NCBI GenBank assembly: GCA_009783295.1
Contig: WRHK01000034.1
Span: 1 to 40,965 of the forward strand
DNA from: Promicromonosporaceae bacterium
GTDB lineage: Bacteria; Actinomycetota; Actinomycetes; Actinomycetales; Cellulomonadaceae
Direction of reading: 5' to 3'
DNA: 40,965 bases
Shown here: positions 7,498 through 15,842 of the stretch, piece by piece
How the letters are laid out: each line of letters begins with the position of its first letter
Numbering within the stretch: the stretch's first letter is position 1
The notes under the pieces: model-generated
Databases searched by the model: none
Told to the model about the DNA's origin: nothing
What the model saw: only the letters and a program-made list of their open reading frames with translations
Made by a program: the position numbers and the translations under genes

Positions 7498-8696
7498 CAC
7501 AGGCTCCTTTCCAGCGCCGCCAGGCGCGGCAGAACGCGCGCCAGGAGGCGCGCTTGACGGGTGTCTCGGGCGGTCGCGCCCGGGGTGCCCACGACGACGT
7601 CGTGACGCTCGGTTCCGCCGGCCTCGACGGTCGTCGTGACCTCGCGGACCCGGTTATCGAGCACCCAGGCATCGGGCAGCTCGGGGGTCTCGAATCCGAC
7701 CAGCGAGCCGACGTCGTAGTCACGGCCTAGGACGACGTCGTGGCTGTCCGCCACCGTGAACGCGAGCGCCACGGGGGAGGACCCTTGGGCGAGCGAGTCG
7801 GCCCCAGCTGCGGCGAGCGCGGTGGCGTCGTTGGTCTGCCGCTGGTCGATCAGAGCCTCGCGGCGACGAGCCCACAGCGTGACGGCGGCCTCGTCGGAGA
7901 ACCGTGCGCCGACGCGGGCTTCCTCGTCGCCGGCCGCGAACATCACGGCGTCGGTGAGGTCGGGGGCGGTGAGCCGGTACTCGAGGCCGACTATCGGCGC
8001 GGTCGCGCGGGCGACCTCCGGCGGCCCGAAGACGACCGTGCCGGAGACGTCCGGCGCCGTCGTGACGGACAGTGCCAGGCGGGGGGCGCCGGAGGACTCG
8101 TCGTGCTGCACATCGAGGATCAGGCCGGCCGCCTCGGCAAGGGTGGCGACGAGGTCTCCGAGCACGTCCATGCGGGCCTGCGCCGTCACGGTGCCACCGC
8201 GGCCGTTCGAGGACGGCACGACCAGCGAGGCCAGCCTGCGGCGGGAGATCGACGCCGTCGGGCCGAGGTTGGCCGCTATGTAGCCGAGCAGCACCGTCTC
8301 GCGCGGGCCAGTGCGCACGTCGTGCGAGACCGCGAAACTTGACGGCGTCGCCCCGAGGTCGTGCGCCGGGTCGGGCCAGCACAGGCGCGACCAGAGCACG
8401 TCCTTGTCCGAGGTGAACGCGAGCGTGGTCGTGTCTGTCAGGCGTCCGGTGTCCGGGTCCGCGGTGCGGGTGCGCCAGATCTCGCGCACGTTGCCCGAGT
8501 CGACCTGGACGCCGTCGCGGTCCAGGATCACCCCGCAGCCCGGGGCCAGCCCGATGAGCTGTGACGAGGGTCCGGTGAGCGTCCACGTGTTCGGCTGGTT
8601 GTACCGCTTCACGTGCACCAGCTGTGACCACCAGGTCAGCGGATCTCCGCGGCGCACAAGGTCCGGGTCGCGGGGCCACACCGTCCAGGCGGTCAC
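7497..8696 (-). CDS. Gp37-like minor tail protein
   Basis: About 399 aa. The N-terminal pattern of Arg-Asp-x-Asp-Leu followed by hydrophobic strands and N-x-W-T-L resembles the siphovirus ReqiPepy6 Gp37-like family of baseplate proteins found after the distal tail gene in Gram-positive phages. A long ATG start at 8723 exists, but it has no ribosome binding site. The GTG at 8696 follows GGAG by 6 bases and overlaps the stop of the previous gene as GTGA, so it is preferred. Confidence 0.65.
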   Translation of the reverse strand: MTAWTVWPRDPDLVRRGDPLTWWSQLVHVKRYNQPNTWTLTGPSSQLIGLAPGCGVILDRDGVQVDSGNVREIWRTRTADPDTGRLTDTTTLAFTSDKDVLWSRLCWPDPAHDLGATPSSFAVSHDVRTGPRETVLLGYIAANLGPTASISRRRLASLVVPSSNGRGGTVTAQARMDVLGDLVATLAEAAGLILDVQHDESSGAPRLALSVTTAPDVSGTVVFGPPEVARATAPIVGLEYRLTAPDLTDAVMFAAGDEEARVGARFSDEAAVTLWARRREALIDQRQTNDATALAAAGADSLAQGSSPVALAFTVADSHDVVLGRDYDVGSLVGFETPELPDAWVLDNRVREVTTTVEAGGTERHDVVVGTPGATARDTRQARLLARVLPRLAALERSL

Positions 8697-9640
8697 CACA
8701 GGCTCCGATGCAGACCTCGCCATGACAGCCGCAGCTTGGACGCCTGGGTCGCACCTGGTGCGTCCACCGTGAGGATCGACGTGCCGAGCGCGAACGGCAC
8801 GAAGCGTGACCCACGCGCGAGCATGCCAGCCGCCGGAGCGTCGCCCAGTCGGATCGAGCGGCGACGTGGGTCGGTCACGATCGTGAGCACCTGGCCGTCC
8901 GCGATTGCGGACGTCACCTGTACGTCCATGCCGGTGTCCGAGGTGATGTGCGCCGACGAGACCGGGCCCGTGATGGTGAAGGTCGGCCAGACGGGCACCG
9001 CCGAGAACAGCTCGATCGGCCCACCGGAGGACAGGAGGTGCGACGTCGACAGGCCGATCGAACCCCAGTTGCCGCCGAGGAACGGCGTCACGGAGTCGGC
9101 CAGCGAGAAGTCCTGGCTCGACTCGTTGCGGTCCTGCGCGAACGGCAGCGGCGCGACAAGGTCGAGAACGACCCTGCTAGCTGTCGTGACCGTGTCGCTG
9201 CCATTGCCCTCGAGGCCGCCGCGATAGCCGAGCTCGAGGTGCCGCGCGCCGGCACCGTCCACCGAGCAGACCAGGCGGAAGTTCCCGTCCCTGGTCATGC
9301 CCTGCGTCGGGTCGGTCAGGTCCCGCATCGCCTGCAAGGCGCTGCCGTCCGTGTCCCCGGAGAGCAACAGCGGCATGGCCACGGGCCGCTCGAGCGTCAT
9401 GACGTCGGCGATCGCTGACCCCGGAACGCCAGGCGATCCCTCCGTCACAACGAGCACAGGGGCCACGCCCAGGCCCGTCGACCCGATCTGCAGTTGCCAG
9501 GGGCCGTCGTGGTCGGCCGCACCCACCACGATGGTGCGCGACCGATCCCACGACTCCACCCAGAACAGCCGCCGGTCGCCGCCCACCCGGTGCGGTGGTT
9601 CAGTCCTCTGGCGGACCGAGGCCAGGACGAAGAACGTCAC
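8693..9640 (-). CDS. Distal tail (Dit-like) protein
   Basis: The 315-aa product follows the tape measure gene, the usual place for the distal tail component. It is beta-rich throughout, with a conserved-looking W-R-x-x-x-x-x-L-W close at the C-terminus. In siphoviruses this protein forms the hub joining the tail tube to the baseplate. Start is GTG at 9640, sharing one base with the TAG of the tape measure gene. Identification relies on position, size and fold character. Confidence 0.65.
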   Translation of the reverse strand: MTFFVLASVRQRTEPPHRVGGDRRLFWVESWDRSRTIVVGAADHDGPWQLQIGSTGLGVAPVLVVTEGSPGVPGSAIADVMTLERPVAMPLLLSGDTDGSALQAMRDLTDPTQGMTRDGNFRLVCSVDGAGARHLELGYRGGLEGNGSDTVTTASRVVLDLVAPLPFAQDRNESSQDFSLADSVTPFLGGNWGSIGLSTSHLLSSGGPIELFSAVPVWPTFTITGPVSSAHITSDTGMDVQVTSAIADGQVLTIVTDPRRRSIRLGDAPAAGMLARGSRFVPFALGTSILTVDAPGATQASKLRLSWRGLHRSLW

Positions 9641-12438
9641 TACGGCACCTCCAGCAGTTCGGCCATGTGGTCGTAGTGGCGCAGCGTGACCGGGTCCAGA
9701 CGCGGGCCCTGGTTCACCACGGTCAGGCTCCGGCTCACCGATGCCGGCCCGGTCCCAGCGGGCCCGCCCACGAGCCCGCCACCGGCGTAGCCGGGGAACT
9801 GGCCGTAGTTGAGCTGGTTGAGCGCGCCGACGCCGATGCGGTTCGTCGCCTCGGCGGTAAAGACGTACTCGCCGCGGTGGACTACGCCGGCGGGCTGGTA
9901 CTTCCCACCCGGGCCCGTGTACCCGCCGTCTGCGAACGTCAAGCCACCGGACCCACCACCGCCGACGGCGACATGCTGCCCCGACCCGGCGGCGCGCAGC
10001 GCCGCATTCAGCTGCGAGATCGCGCCGTAGGCGGCCGAGGTGTTCGCGTAGACCGTGGTCGTGGTCGACTTCGGGATCGACTGGAGAGCCTTGGTGATCC
10101 GGGTGACCTCGGTGTCGACGTTGTCCTTCACCTCGACGTTGGCCGTGGTGTTGGTCGGGATCAGCCCGAGCTGGTCGGCGAGCTTCTCCGCCGCCTCCTT
10201 GCTCATGCCCATCGACGTCGCGGCGTCGATGTACGCCTGCCGGGTCGTCGCCATCGACTTCTGCAGGTCCTCCTGCGACGCCCCGTTCTGGCGCATCGAG
10301 TCGACGACGTCGAGTCCGGTCGAGGCGATGTCGTCCAGCGCGGCCTGGTTCTTGCGGCCTGCCTCGGTGGTGATGTCGAGCGCCTTGCCCGTCTGCACGT
10401 AGGCGGCGACGAGCTCCTGCCCGCGCTTGGTCAGGTTGCCCTGCTTGTCGTACATCTTGTCGGTGACGCCAGCGGACTCCTCGAGGGTCTTCTTCGCGTC
10501 GTCCGTGGCCTGCTGATACTGGCGCTGCGCGTCGCGCGCGGACAGCGCACCCTGGGACGCCTTCATCTGCGCTTCCCAGTTGTCCTGCAGCGCCTGGTTC
10601 TGCTCCTCGATCGCGTCGTTCGTCGCCTTGGCGGCCGCGACGAGGTCCGTCTGCGCGACGCCGGCAGCCTCGTCGGCTGCAGCCTTGCGCTGCGCCTCCG
10701 TCGTGGACTTGGCCAGTGCCGCCGACTGCTCGTCGATGATCTTCGACAGCGTCGAGGCCGCATCAAGGGTGTTCGTGTCCCAGACCGACCGGTTGTCCTG
10801 CGCCCCGGCCAGGGCCTTGTTGACGCGATCCTGCGCATCGGCCTCGCCGAGGATCGCCCGAGTGATGTCCTCGTGCTTGATCTTGAGCTGATCCGCGAGC
10901 TCGAACGCGGACCGGGTGTCGTTCTCCTTGGGCGCGCCGAAGATCTTCTCCCACAGGTTCACCTGGTTGCCCTGCGAGAGCGTGTCGTTGAGCGTGCGGA
11001 CGGTGTCGTCGGTCGTGTTGCCGAGGTCGTCCAGCGTCCCCTTGAGCGAGTCGACGCGGCCCTTAGCCTCGGCCACGTTGTCCGCCCACGCGGTTAGCGC
11101 AAGCGTGCCGACGGCGAGCGCCGAACCGATGCCTCCGACGGCGATCTTGGCCACCTTGGACGCGTTGCCCAGCGAGCGCACTTGGCCGATCACCTCGACG
11201 ACGGAAGTCGCGAGCTTGCCCATGCCGGCGATGCCGAGCAGTGCGAGGCCGCCGCCGCCGACGAGCAGCGCGGACGCCTGCTGGATCGGGGCGGGCAGGC
11301 CCGAGAAGGCATTGACGACGTCGGTGGCCTTCTCGACCAGGTTGCGCAGGGGACCGTTCGCGCCCTCGCCGGCGCCGATCAGCGCAGTGTCCAGGGCCCC
11401 GGTGAAGTTCTCCCAGTCGCCTGCGAGGTTGTCGAGGCGGGTGGCGGCCTGCTGGGCGGCGAAACCGTTGGCGTTGACGGCGTTGGTCATGTCGGCGACG
11501 CCCTGGGCGCCCTCGGAGTAGAGGACCGACGCAGCGCGAAGGGCGTCCGTGCCGAAGATCGTCGCCAGGGTCTGCTGGCGCTGCTGCTCGGTCAGGCCAC
11601 CCAGCTTGGTCTGCAGCTGGTCGGCGAGGGCGGCGACGCCGACGAACTTGCCGCCCGCGTCGTAGGCCGAGATGCCGAGGTCGTCCATCGCGCCCTGAGC
11701 CTGCTTCGAGGGGTTCGCGAGGGCGACGAGCATCGTCTTGAACGACGTGCCGGCGTCCGAGCCGATCAGGCCGTTCTTCGCGAACAGCGCGAGCGCACCG
11801 ACCGTGTCATCGACCGAGAGGCCGAACTGGTGCGCGATCAGGCCGGACTGGTTGAGCGCCTGCCCGAGGTCGCCCGCCGAGCCCTGTGCCTTACCTGCGC
11901 CCGCCGCGAGCAGGTCGGCAATGTGGCTGGCCTTCTCGCCGGAGAGGCCGAACTGCGTGAGGGCCGTAGCCGTGAGCTCGGCAGCGTCGGCGACGGCCAT
12001 GCCGTCCGACGCGGCCAGGTTCAGGGCGCCGGTCAGGGCGCCGCCGAGGATGTCGGACGTCGACAGGCCCGCCTTGCCGAGCTCCTCGATGCCCGCAGCG
12101 GCCTCCGTGGCCGAGTAGACCGTCTTGGCGCCAGCGTCGAGGGCCGCCTGCCGCAGCTTGTCCATGTTCGCCGAGGTCTCGCCGGTGGCCGCCTGCACAG
12201 ACGACATGGCCTTGTCGAAGTCAGCGAATCTCTTCACTGCGAGACCGACCGCGCTGACGGCAGCGGTCCCGACGAGAGCGAGCCCGGCCGACAGGCCGTT
12301 GATCGTGGCGGAGTTGTTCGAGATGCCGCGCTCGAGGTTCGACGTGAAGTTCGTCGTCGCCTGCTGGGCGTTGCGCAGGCCGGTGACCAGGCCCTGCGTG
12401 ACGACGGACAGGACGAGTCGCACGGAGCGGTCGGCCAT
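9640..12438 (-). CDS. Tail tape measure protein (TP901 type)
   Basis: The 932-aa protein is the longest in the window. Residues about 60-340 match the TP901 core of tape measure proteins (F-A-D-F-D-K-A-M, G-L-S-T-S-D-I-L, A-A-E-L-T-A-T-A-L-T-Q-F-G). Hydrophobic helices follow near 375-440, and the rest is coiled-coil rich, ending with a glycine-rich segment. It sets tail length and may help DNA cross the membrane. A 2.8-kb gene predicts a tail of roughly 130-150 nm if the usual proportionality holds. GGGGGTGAAAG precedes the ATG. Confidence 0.95.
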   Translation of the reverse strand: MADRSVRLVLSVVTQGLVTGLRNAQQATTNFTSNLERGISNNSATINGLSAGLALVGTAAVSAVGLAVKRFADFDKAMSSVQAATGETSANMDKLRQAALDAGAKTVYSATEAAAGIEELGKAGLSTSDILGGALTGALNLAASDGMAVADAAELTATALTQFGLSGEKASHIADLLAAGAGKAQGSAGDLGQALNQSGLIAHQFGLSVDDTVGALALFAKNGLIGSDAGTSFKTMLVALANPSKQAQGAMDDLGISAYDAGGKFVGVAALADQLQTKLGGLTEQQRQQTLATIFGTDALRAASVLYSEGAQGVADMTNAVNANGFAAQQAATRLDNLAGDWENFTGALDTALIGAGEGANGPLRNLVEKATDVVNAFSGLPAPIQQASALLVGGGGLALLGIAGMGKLATSVVEVIGQVRSLGNASKVAKIAVGGIGSALAVGTLALTAWADNVAEAKGRVDSLKGTLDDLGNTTDDTVRTLNDTLSQGNQVNLWEKIFGAPKENDTRSAFELADQLKIKHEDITRAILGEADAQDRVNKALAGAQDNRSVWDTNTLDAASTLSKIIDEQSAALAKSTTEAQRKAAADEAAGVAQTDLVAAAKATNDAIEEQNQALQDNWEAQMKASQGALSARDAQRQYQQATDDAKKTLEESAGVTDKMYDKQGNLTKRGQELVAAYVQTGKALDITTEAGRKNQAALDDIASTGLDVVDSMRQNGASQEDLQKSMATTRQAYIDAATSMGMSKEAAEKLADQLGLIPTNTTANVEVKDNVDTEVTRITKALQSIPKSTTTTVYANTSAAYGAISQLNAALRAAGSGQHVAVGGGGSGGLTFADGGYTGPGGKYQPAGVVHRGEYVFTAEATNRIGVGALNQLNYGQFPGYAGGGLVGGPAGTGPASVSRSLTVVNQGPRLDPVTLRHYDHMAELLEVP

Positions 12439-12492
12439 CTTTCACCCCCGATGATCTCGCTGCGAGTCGGACTGGAACGGGAAGATCGGGGC

Positions 12493-12879
12493 ATGTCTGA
12501 GACGGCGCCGGAGAGCACACCGAAGTCCAACGGGAAGAGGCTGGGGCTGGGGTGCCTCGTCGTTGCCATCGTCGTGATCGGAGTACCGGCCGCCTGCACT
12601 GCGGTCTTGTCTATGGGCGGCAGCGGGTCGGACTGGACCCCGACAGTCACGGAAGCCCGCACGGTCTGCGAGGGCTGGGTGAAGGATCAGCTCAAGGCGC
12701 CAGCGACAGCGCACTTCGTCGATGGGAGCTCGACGGGCAGCGCAGGTACGTACTCGATCAGCGGATCTGTCGACGCCGAGAACTCGTTCGGCGCCCTCAT
12801 CCGCACGGACTGGACGTGCACGATCGACTACAGCGCCACCGACAAGAAGTGGCACGGCAGCGCAGATCTCGCGAACTAG
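12493..12879 (+). CDS. Plus-strand membrane-anchored secreted protein (moron candidate)
   Basis: A 128-aa protein read against the surrounding late operon. The N-terminus is a Lys/Arg-bearing segment followed by one hydrophobic helix (about 17-41) containing G-V-P-A-A-C, which could be a lipobox or simply a membrane anchor. The outer domain has C-E-G-W-V-K-D-Q-L-K-A-P-A-T-A and V-D-A-E-N-S-F-G-A, then W-T-C. These motifs resemble a small exported domain found in many bacterial lipoproteins of unknown role. Two cysteines in this domain may pair. Its stop shares the palindrome CTAG with the stop of the chaperone gene on the other strand. Superinfection exclusion or lysogenic conversion is a hypothesis. 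Confidence 0.65.
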   Translation: MSETAPESTPKSNGKRLGLGCLVVAIVVIGVPAACTAVLSMGGSGSDWTPTVTEARTVCEGWVKDQLKAPATAHFVDGSSTGSAGTYSISGSVDAENSFGALIRTDWTCTIDYSATDKKWHGSADLAN

Positions 12880-13795
12880 TCGAGCGAGGCACCCCAGACG
12901 GCGACCTTCGGGCGGTGCAGCAGCGCTCCGGGGTTCGGCGCGTCTCGGTACTCTTTGCGGGACGTGTCGAGCGCGTCGGTGACCATGCACCGCGTCGGGG
13001 TCTCGGCGCCGTAGACGTAGGTGCCGTAGGGCGCCTGGCAGACCTCCTTGGGCCCACCGCACAACGGGCAGAGGTGCTCATCGCGCCACGCCTGCAGCGC
13101 GAGCATCCAGGCGACCTCGGTCTCGTCCCACTCCGGCTCGGGCCGTGACGCGATGACGCGACCGTCGGCGTCGTGCTCGTAGGTCGTGGTCGGCTCCCAG
13201 CCGTCGAGCCGCCGCGGAGCGATCCGCAGCCGCTCCGCGAGCTCGATGCGCCGCCTCAGCTCCGGGTCGTCTGCCAGGCGGCTCGGTTGAAACCCGGCGA
13301 CACCGTGCCCCGGTTGACCGTGAGGACCGGCGTCACGAACGCCTCCCACTGCCCGTTGGACATCTCGTCCGCGAGCGCCATCCACTCGGCCGGCCCGTCG
13401 AACGGCTCGGCCTCGCCGTTGGTCTTGTGGGTCACGGAGACGATGGCGCCCGGCTCGGAGAGGACGGCGTCGATGAACGTGGAGAGGTTCACGCCGGTGA
13501 ACTCGTCGTTCTTGTTGCCCTCGCGTGGCGGGTGCTCCTCCTCGAGCTCCGTGAGCCGCTTGCGCGGCAGGGCACGGATCGTGAAGACGAGCAGCGAGCC
13601 GAGGGCCTGGGCCTCGAGGTCGCGGACGTGTGCGCGGGCGTCGACGACAGCGGCCGCCTCACCAGTCTCGCGGTGGTCGGCCGCGTTCTCGCGCACCAGC
13701 TGCTCGAGGTCGCTGGACGCCTGCTGCCACTGCGCGTGCAGGTTGGCGTCAGTCCAGAGGTCGACGGCCACCTCGGGCCGATTCGTGCTCACCAT
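12876..13795 (-). CDS. Tail assembly chaperone, long product by -1 frameshift
   Basis: The frame from 13289 down to 12876 has no own convincing start. It joins the 13256-13795 frame at the heptamer GGGTTTC (13289-13295): a -1 slip keeps Gly-Phe and continues Q-P-S-R-L-A-D-D. The predicted fusion is about 306 aa (169 from the first frame, 137 from the second). The extension carries C-P-L-C-G-G-P-K-E-V-C, a zinc-knuckle-like cluster. This is the GpG/GpGT arrangement of siphoviruses, where the long form helps the tail tube assemble around the tape measure, encoded next. Confidence 0.8.
13256..13795 (-). CDS. Tail assembly chaperone, short product
   Basis: This 179-aa protein between major tail and tape measure genes is acidic and helical, with no catalytic motif. 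Size, position and the embedded slippery site identify it as the G-like chaperone that coats the tape measure during tail assembly. Most ribosomes should finish here at the TGA (13256-13258). It starts with ATG at 13795 after a spacer of about 80 bases from the major tail gene. Confidence 0.8.
   Translation of the reverse strand: MVSTNRPEVAVDLWTDANLHAQWQQASSDLEQLVRENAADHRETGEAAAVVDARAHVRDLEAQALGSLLVFTIRALPRKRLTELEEEHPPREGNKNDEFTGVNLSTFIDAVLSEPGAIVSVTHKTNGEAEPFDGPAEWMALADEMSNGQWEAFVTPVLTVNRGTVSPGFNRAAWQTTRS
13289..13295 (-). promoter_or_regulatory. Programmed -1 frameshift slippery site GGGTTTC
   Basis: On the minus strand the zero frame reads G-GGT-TTC. Slipping back one base gives GGG-TTT, preserving the Gly-Phe pairing as X-XXY-YYZ sites require. 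The next frame is open for 137 codons to 12876. No downstream pseudoknot was worked out. Confidence 0.8.
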
Positions 13796-13833
13796 GTTCT
13801 TCTCCCGGCTCAGGGTTCCGGCTCGGGGTCGTG

Positions 13834-13869
13834 CCCTGCCCCGCGGCGAGCCGGTGCCACGGGGCAGGG
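13834..13869 (-). terminator. Hairpin after the major tail protein gene
   Basis: Perfect 10-bp arms 13834-13843 and 13860-13869 (CCCTGCCCCG) with a 16-base loop lie 8 bases past the major tail gene. No T-tract follows. It probably reduces read-through or protects the 3' end, giving more major tail protein than chaperone. Confidence 0.55.
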
Positions 13870-13876
13870 GGTCAGG

Positions 13877-14413
13877 TCAGGCAGACGCCGTGATCGCGAC
13901 GTCGACCTCGAGGGCGTCGACGAACGTCGCCCAGGTGGAGCGGAGGACCGAGTTGGCCTCGGCGGAGACCTCGGACTTCACCCCGACGGTGAAGCCGATG
14001 ACGGTGACGACGTCGCCGGCCGCGAGCGCCTGGCCGTAGGGGACGCCGCGGCGGCGGATCGCGTACCACTTCGAGCCCTCCGTGAGGGCCTCGGCGAGGT
14101 CGTTCGGGAGGTCTGCGGGCGTCGGCGTCGCACCGTCGTTGGAGTTCGTGTTGTCGATGCCGGTGATCTCCAGCGTTGGCGTCTTGCGGCCCGGGGCGTT
14201 GCGCGTGATCGTGTCGCACTCGCGCTCGTCGGTGATCGTCGCCTGGTCGATCTTGAAGGCGAACCCGCCCGGGGTGAGGTAGCACGAGATGTCGACCGCG
14301 GAGGTCGCGGTGGCCTCGGCCACGGTGGGGCCTCCGGTGTTGGCGATGGCGGGCACGAGGACGGTCTTGATCTTGCCGTCCGCCGGCGTCGAGGGGATGT
14401 TGCTCCCGGTCAT
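13877..14413 (-). CDS. Major tail protein
   Basis: The 178-aa beta-rich protein precedes the chaperone pair, as the tail tube subunit does in siphoviruses. It has a small polar N-terminus, strands around I-S-C-Y-L-T-P-G-G-F, and the conserved tube-like segment K-W-Y-A-I-R-R-R-G and V-V-T-V-I-G-F-T-V-G. It is the most abundant tail component, forming stacked hexamer rings. ATG at 14413 follows GGAG, 3 bases after the previous stop. Confidence 0.8.
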   Translation of the reverse strand: MTGSNIPSTPADGKIKTVLVPAIANTGGPTVAEATATSAVDISCYLTPGGFAFKIDQATITDERECDTITRNAPGRKTPTLEITGIDNTNSNDGATPTPADLPNDLAEALTEGSKWYAIRRRGVPYGQALAAGDVVTVIGFTVGVKSEVSAEANSVLRSTWATFVDALEVDVAITASA

Positions 14414-14416
14414 GGG

Positions 14417-14644
14417 TCACTCCTTCTCGGGGGTGTCGTCGCCAGCGGACGCTGCGACGTCCTGCCGCGCAGGGGCGGCGAGGTTCAGGTGGTGCTTCGT
14501 CGGGCGACGAAGCCGGGCGGGCGGGTACTGCTTCGGCTTGACCAGCTCGACGGCGCCGCGCCGCAGGAGGATCGAGTCCTCGTGCACGTCGAACTCGTGT
14601 CTGGTCTGCCGGTCGCGCACGCGCACCCATCGGGGCTCAGGCAC
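14417..14644 (-). CDS. Small head-tail region protein, 75 aa
   Basis: Starts with GTG at 14644 after CGGAG. The first half is basic and strand-like (W-V-R-V-R-D...E-F-D-V-H-E), the second half is Pro/Ala-rich and disordered. Genes like this are common between the tail terminator and major tail protein genes in actinophages; no function is known. Confidence 0.6.
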   Translation of the reverse strand: MPEPRWVRVRDRQTRHEFDVHEDSILLRRGAVELVKPKQYPPARLRRPTKHHLNLAAPARQDVAASAGDDTPEKE

Positions 14645-14648
14645 AGCG

Positions 14649-15050
14649 CTACTCCGTCCGGGAGAGGGTCAGGTCGAACGGCATGCGCACGACCTGGAAC
14701 CGCAGGTTCGTGTCGAGCGCGGTGAGGCCGGCCGGGTAGGGACCCGAGGGCGGCCCAGGGCGGAGCGCGCCGAGCGTGAAGCCGGGCACCCGCACGCCGG
14801 CGCCGGACCACGCCTTGTCGCAGGCGTCGGCGATGACGCGGGCCTGGCCTGCGGTCTCTGCGCTGACGGTCACCCACCAGCGCGCGGTGCCGCCGTGCGA
14901 CCCCGTCTCGGCGAGGATCGACTCGGGCACCTGCAGGCCGACGACGACCCACGGCGCGACGGCGCTGCCGGGGGCCTCGTCGTCGTAGATGGTCCAGCCG
15001 ACCGGGGCGAGCGCGCGCAGCGCCGCGTGGACGTGCTGCAGCGTGGTCAC
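14649..15050 (-). CDS. Tail terminator / completion protein
   Basis: This 133-aa protein is in the normal position for the tail terminator (after the HK97-gp10-like gene, before the major tail gene). The segment A-V-A-P-W-V-V-V and the spaced W-W-V-T-V-S-A motif match the alpha/beta fold of DUF3168-like tail completion proteins. They cap the tail tube and join it to the head. GTG at 15050 overlaps the upstream stop as GTGA. Confidence 0.65.
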   Translation of the reverse strand: MTTLQHVHAALRALAPVGWTIYDDEAPGSAVAPWVVVGLQVPESILAETGSHGGTARWWVTVSAETAGQARVIADACDKAWSGAGVRVPGFTLGALRPGPPSGPYPAGLTALDTNLRFQVVRMPFDLTLSRTE

Positions 15051-15427
15051 AGCAGCCCTCCGAGGATCTCGCCGACGAACCGCTCGACGGCGGCCGCCTC
15101 GGGCGGCAGCAACTCGTCGATGTCCACCGACCCGCCGCCGCCGTTCGCGCCGCCGTCGACTGCGATGTGGCCGAGCGCGCCAGCGCCGTGCATCGTGGGC
15201 CCGACCTCGAAAGCGATCTCTGAGGCGAAGCCGCGCCGGTCGTAGGACACGTCGCGGGCGACGGCCTTGAAGTGGGGGGAGCGGGCGAACGCGGCCTGCA
15301 TGCTCCGCTTGAGGTTCACGGCGCCGTGCGCGAGGACGGTCTCGACGTCGCGTGCCGCCCGCGCGGGCACCTGGCCGAGGTCGGCAGAGAGGCGCCGCAG
15401 GTCGGAGGTGTCGATCTCGAACGACAT
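15047..15427 (-). CDS. HK97 gp10-like head-tail joining protein
   Basis: This 126-aa protein begins M-S-F-E-I-D-T-S-D-L-R-R-L, followed by an amphipathic helix with V-N-L-K-R-S-M-Q-A-A-F-A-R-S-P-H-F, as in HK97-gp10-type proteins that help attach tails to heads. A GAGGAGG ribosome site lies before the ATG at 15427, so a longer upstream frame is rejected. It shares one base with the preceding gene's stop. Confidence 0.7.
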   Translation of the reverse strand: MSFEIDTSDLRRLSADLGQVPARAARDVETVLAHGAVNLKRSMQAAFARSPHFKAVARDVSYDRRGFASEIAFEVGPTMHGAGALGHIAVDGGANGGGGSVDIDELLPPEAAAVERFVGEILGGLL

Positions 15428-15840
15428 CACGCCTCCTCGACGCCGAGCCGCTGCGCGGTGGCGAGCGACTTGTGCAGCAGCGCGACCACGCGGTACCGAC
15501 GGCCGGCCAGCTGCGGGTCGGCGGCCGCCGTCACGACGGTGACGACGTCGCCCACGCGCGGGTCGCACGACCCGACCGGGATGTGCACGGCATACCGCTG
15601 CACGGTGCGCACCGACGTGCCCGCCTCGGGGCGCGCCTCCTGCGCCTCGTAGGTCTGCACCTTCCCGACTGCGGACTGCTCAGCGGTGCCGTACACGTCG
15701 ATGTCGGGGTGTGTGACGACTCCGGTCTCGGGGTTCGTCGTCGCTGCGCCGACGCGCGTGATGTGCAGGAGGTCGCGCATCTGGGACTCGGCCTCGGCGC
15801 GCAGCTCGGGGAGCACCTCGAGGAGGTCGTCGCCGAGCAT
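15427..15840 (-). CDS. DUF6093-like head closure protein
   Basis: A 137-aa beta-rich protein between the connector and gp10-like genes, the normal site of a head-closure protein (stopper). The pattern of short strands, T-S-V-R-T-V-Q-R-Y-A-V-H-I-P and G-D-V-V-T-V, and C-terminal G-R-R-Y-R-V is typical. Start chosen: ATG at 15840; a GTG at 15846, overlapping the upstream stop as GTGA, is an equally possible start. Confidence 0.6.
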   Translation of the reverse strand: MLGDDLLEVLPELRAEAESQMRDLLHITRVGAATTNPETGVVTHPDIDVYGTAEQSAVGKVQTYEAQEARPEAGTSVRTVQRYAVHIPVGSCDPRVGDVVTVVTAAADPQLAGRRYRVVALLHKSLATAQRLGVEEA

Positions 15841-15842
15841 GG

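Noticed and set aside
9595-11097. 500-codon open frame on the plus strand opposite the tape measure gene
   Set aside because: Arg/Val/Gly-rich composition typical of antisense frames in GC-rich coding DNA; the minus strand has clear tape measure motifs.
11182-12492. Upstream part of a 565-codon plus-strand frame ending in the moron gene
   Set aside because: Antisense of the tape measure gene. Only the last 128 codons, from the ATG at 12493, encode a credible protein.
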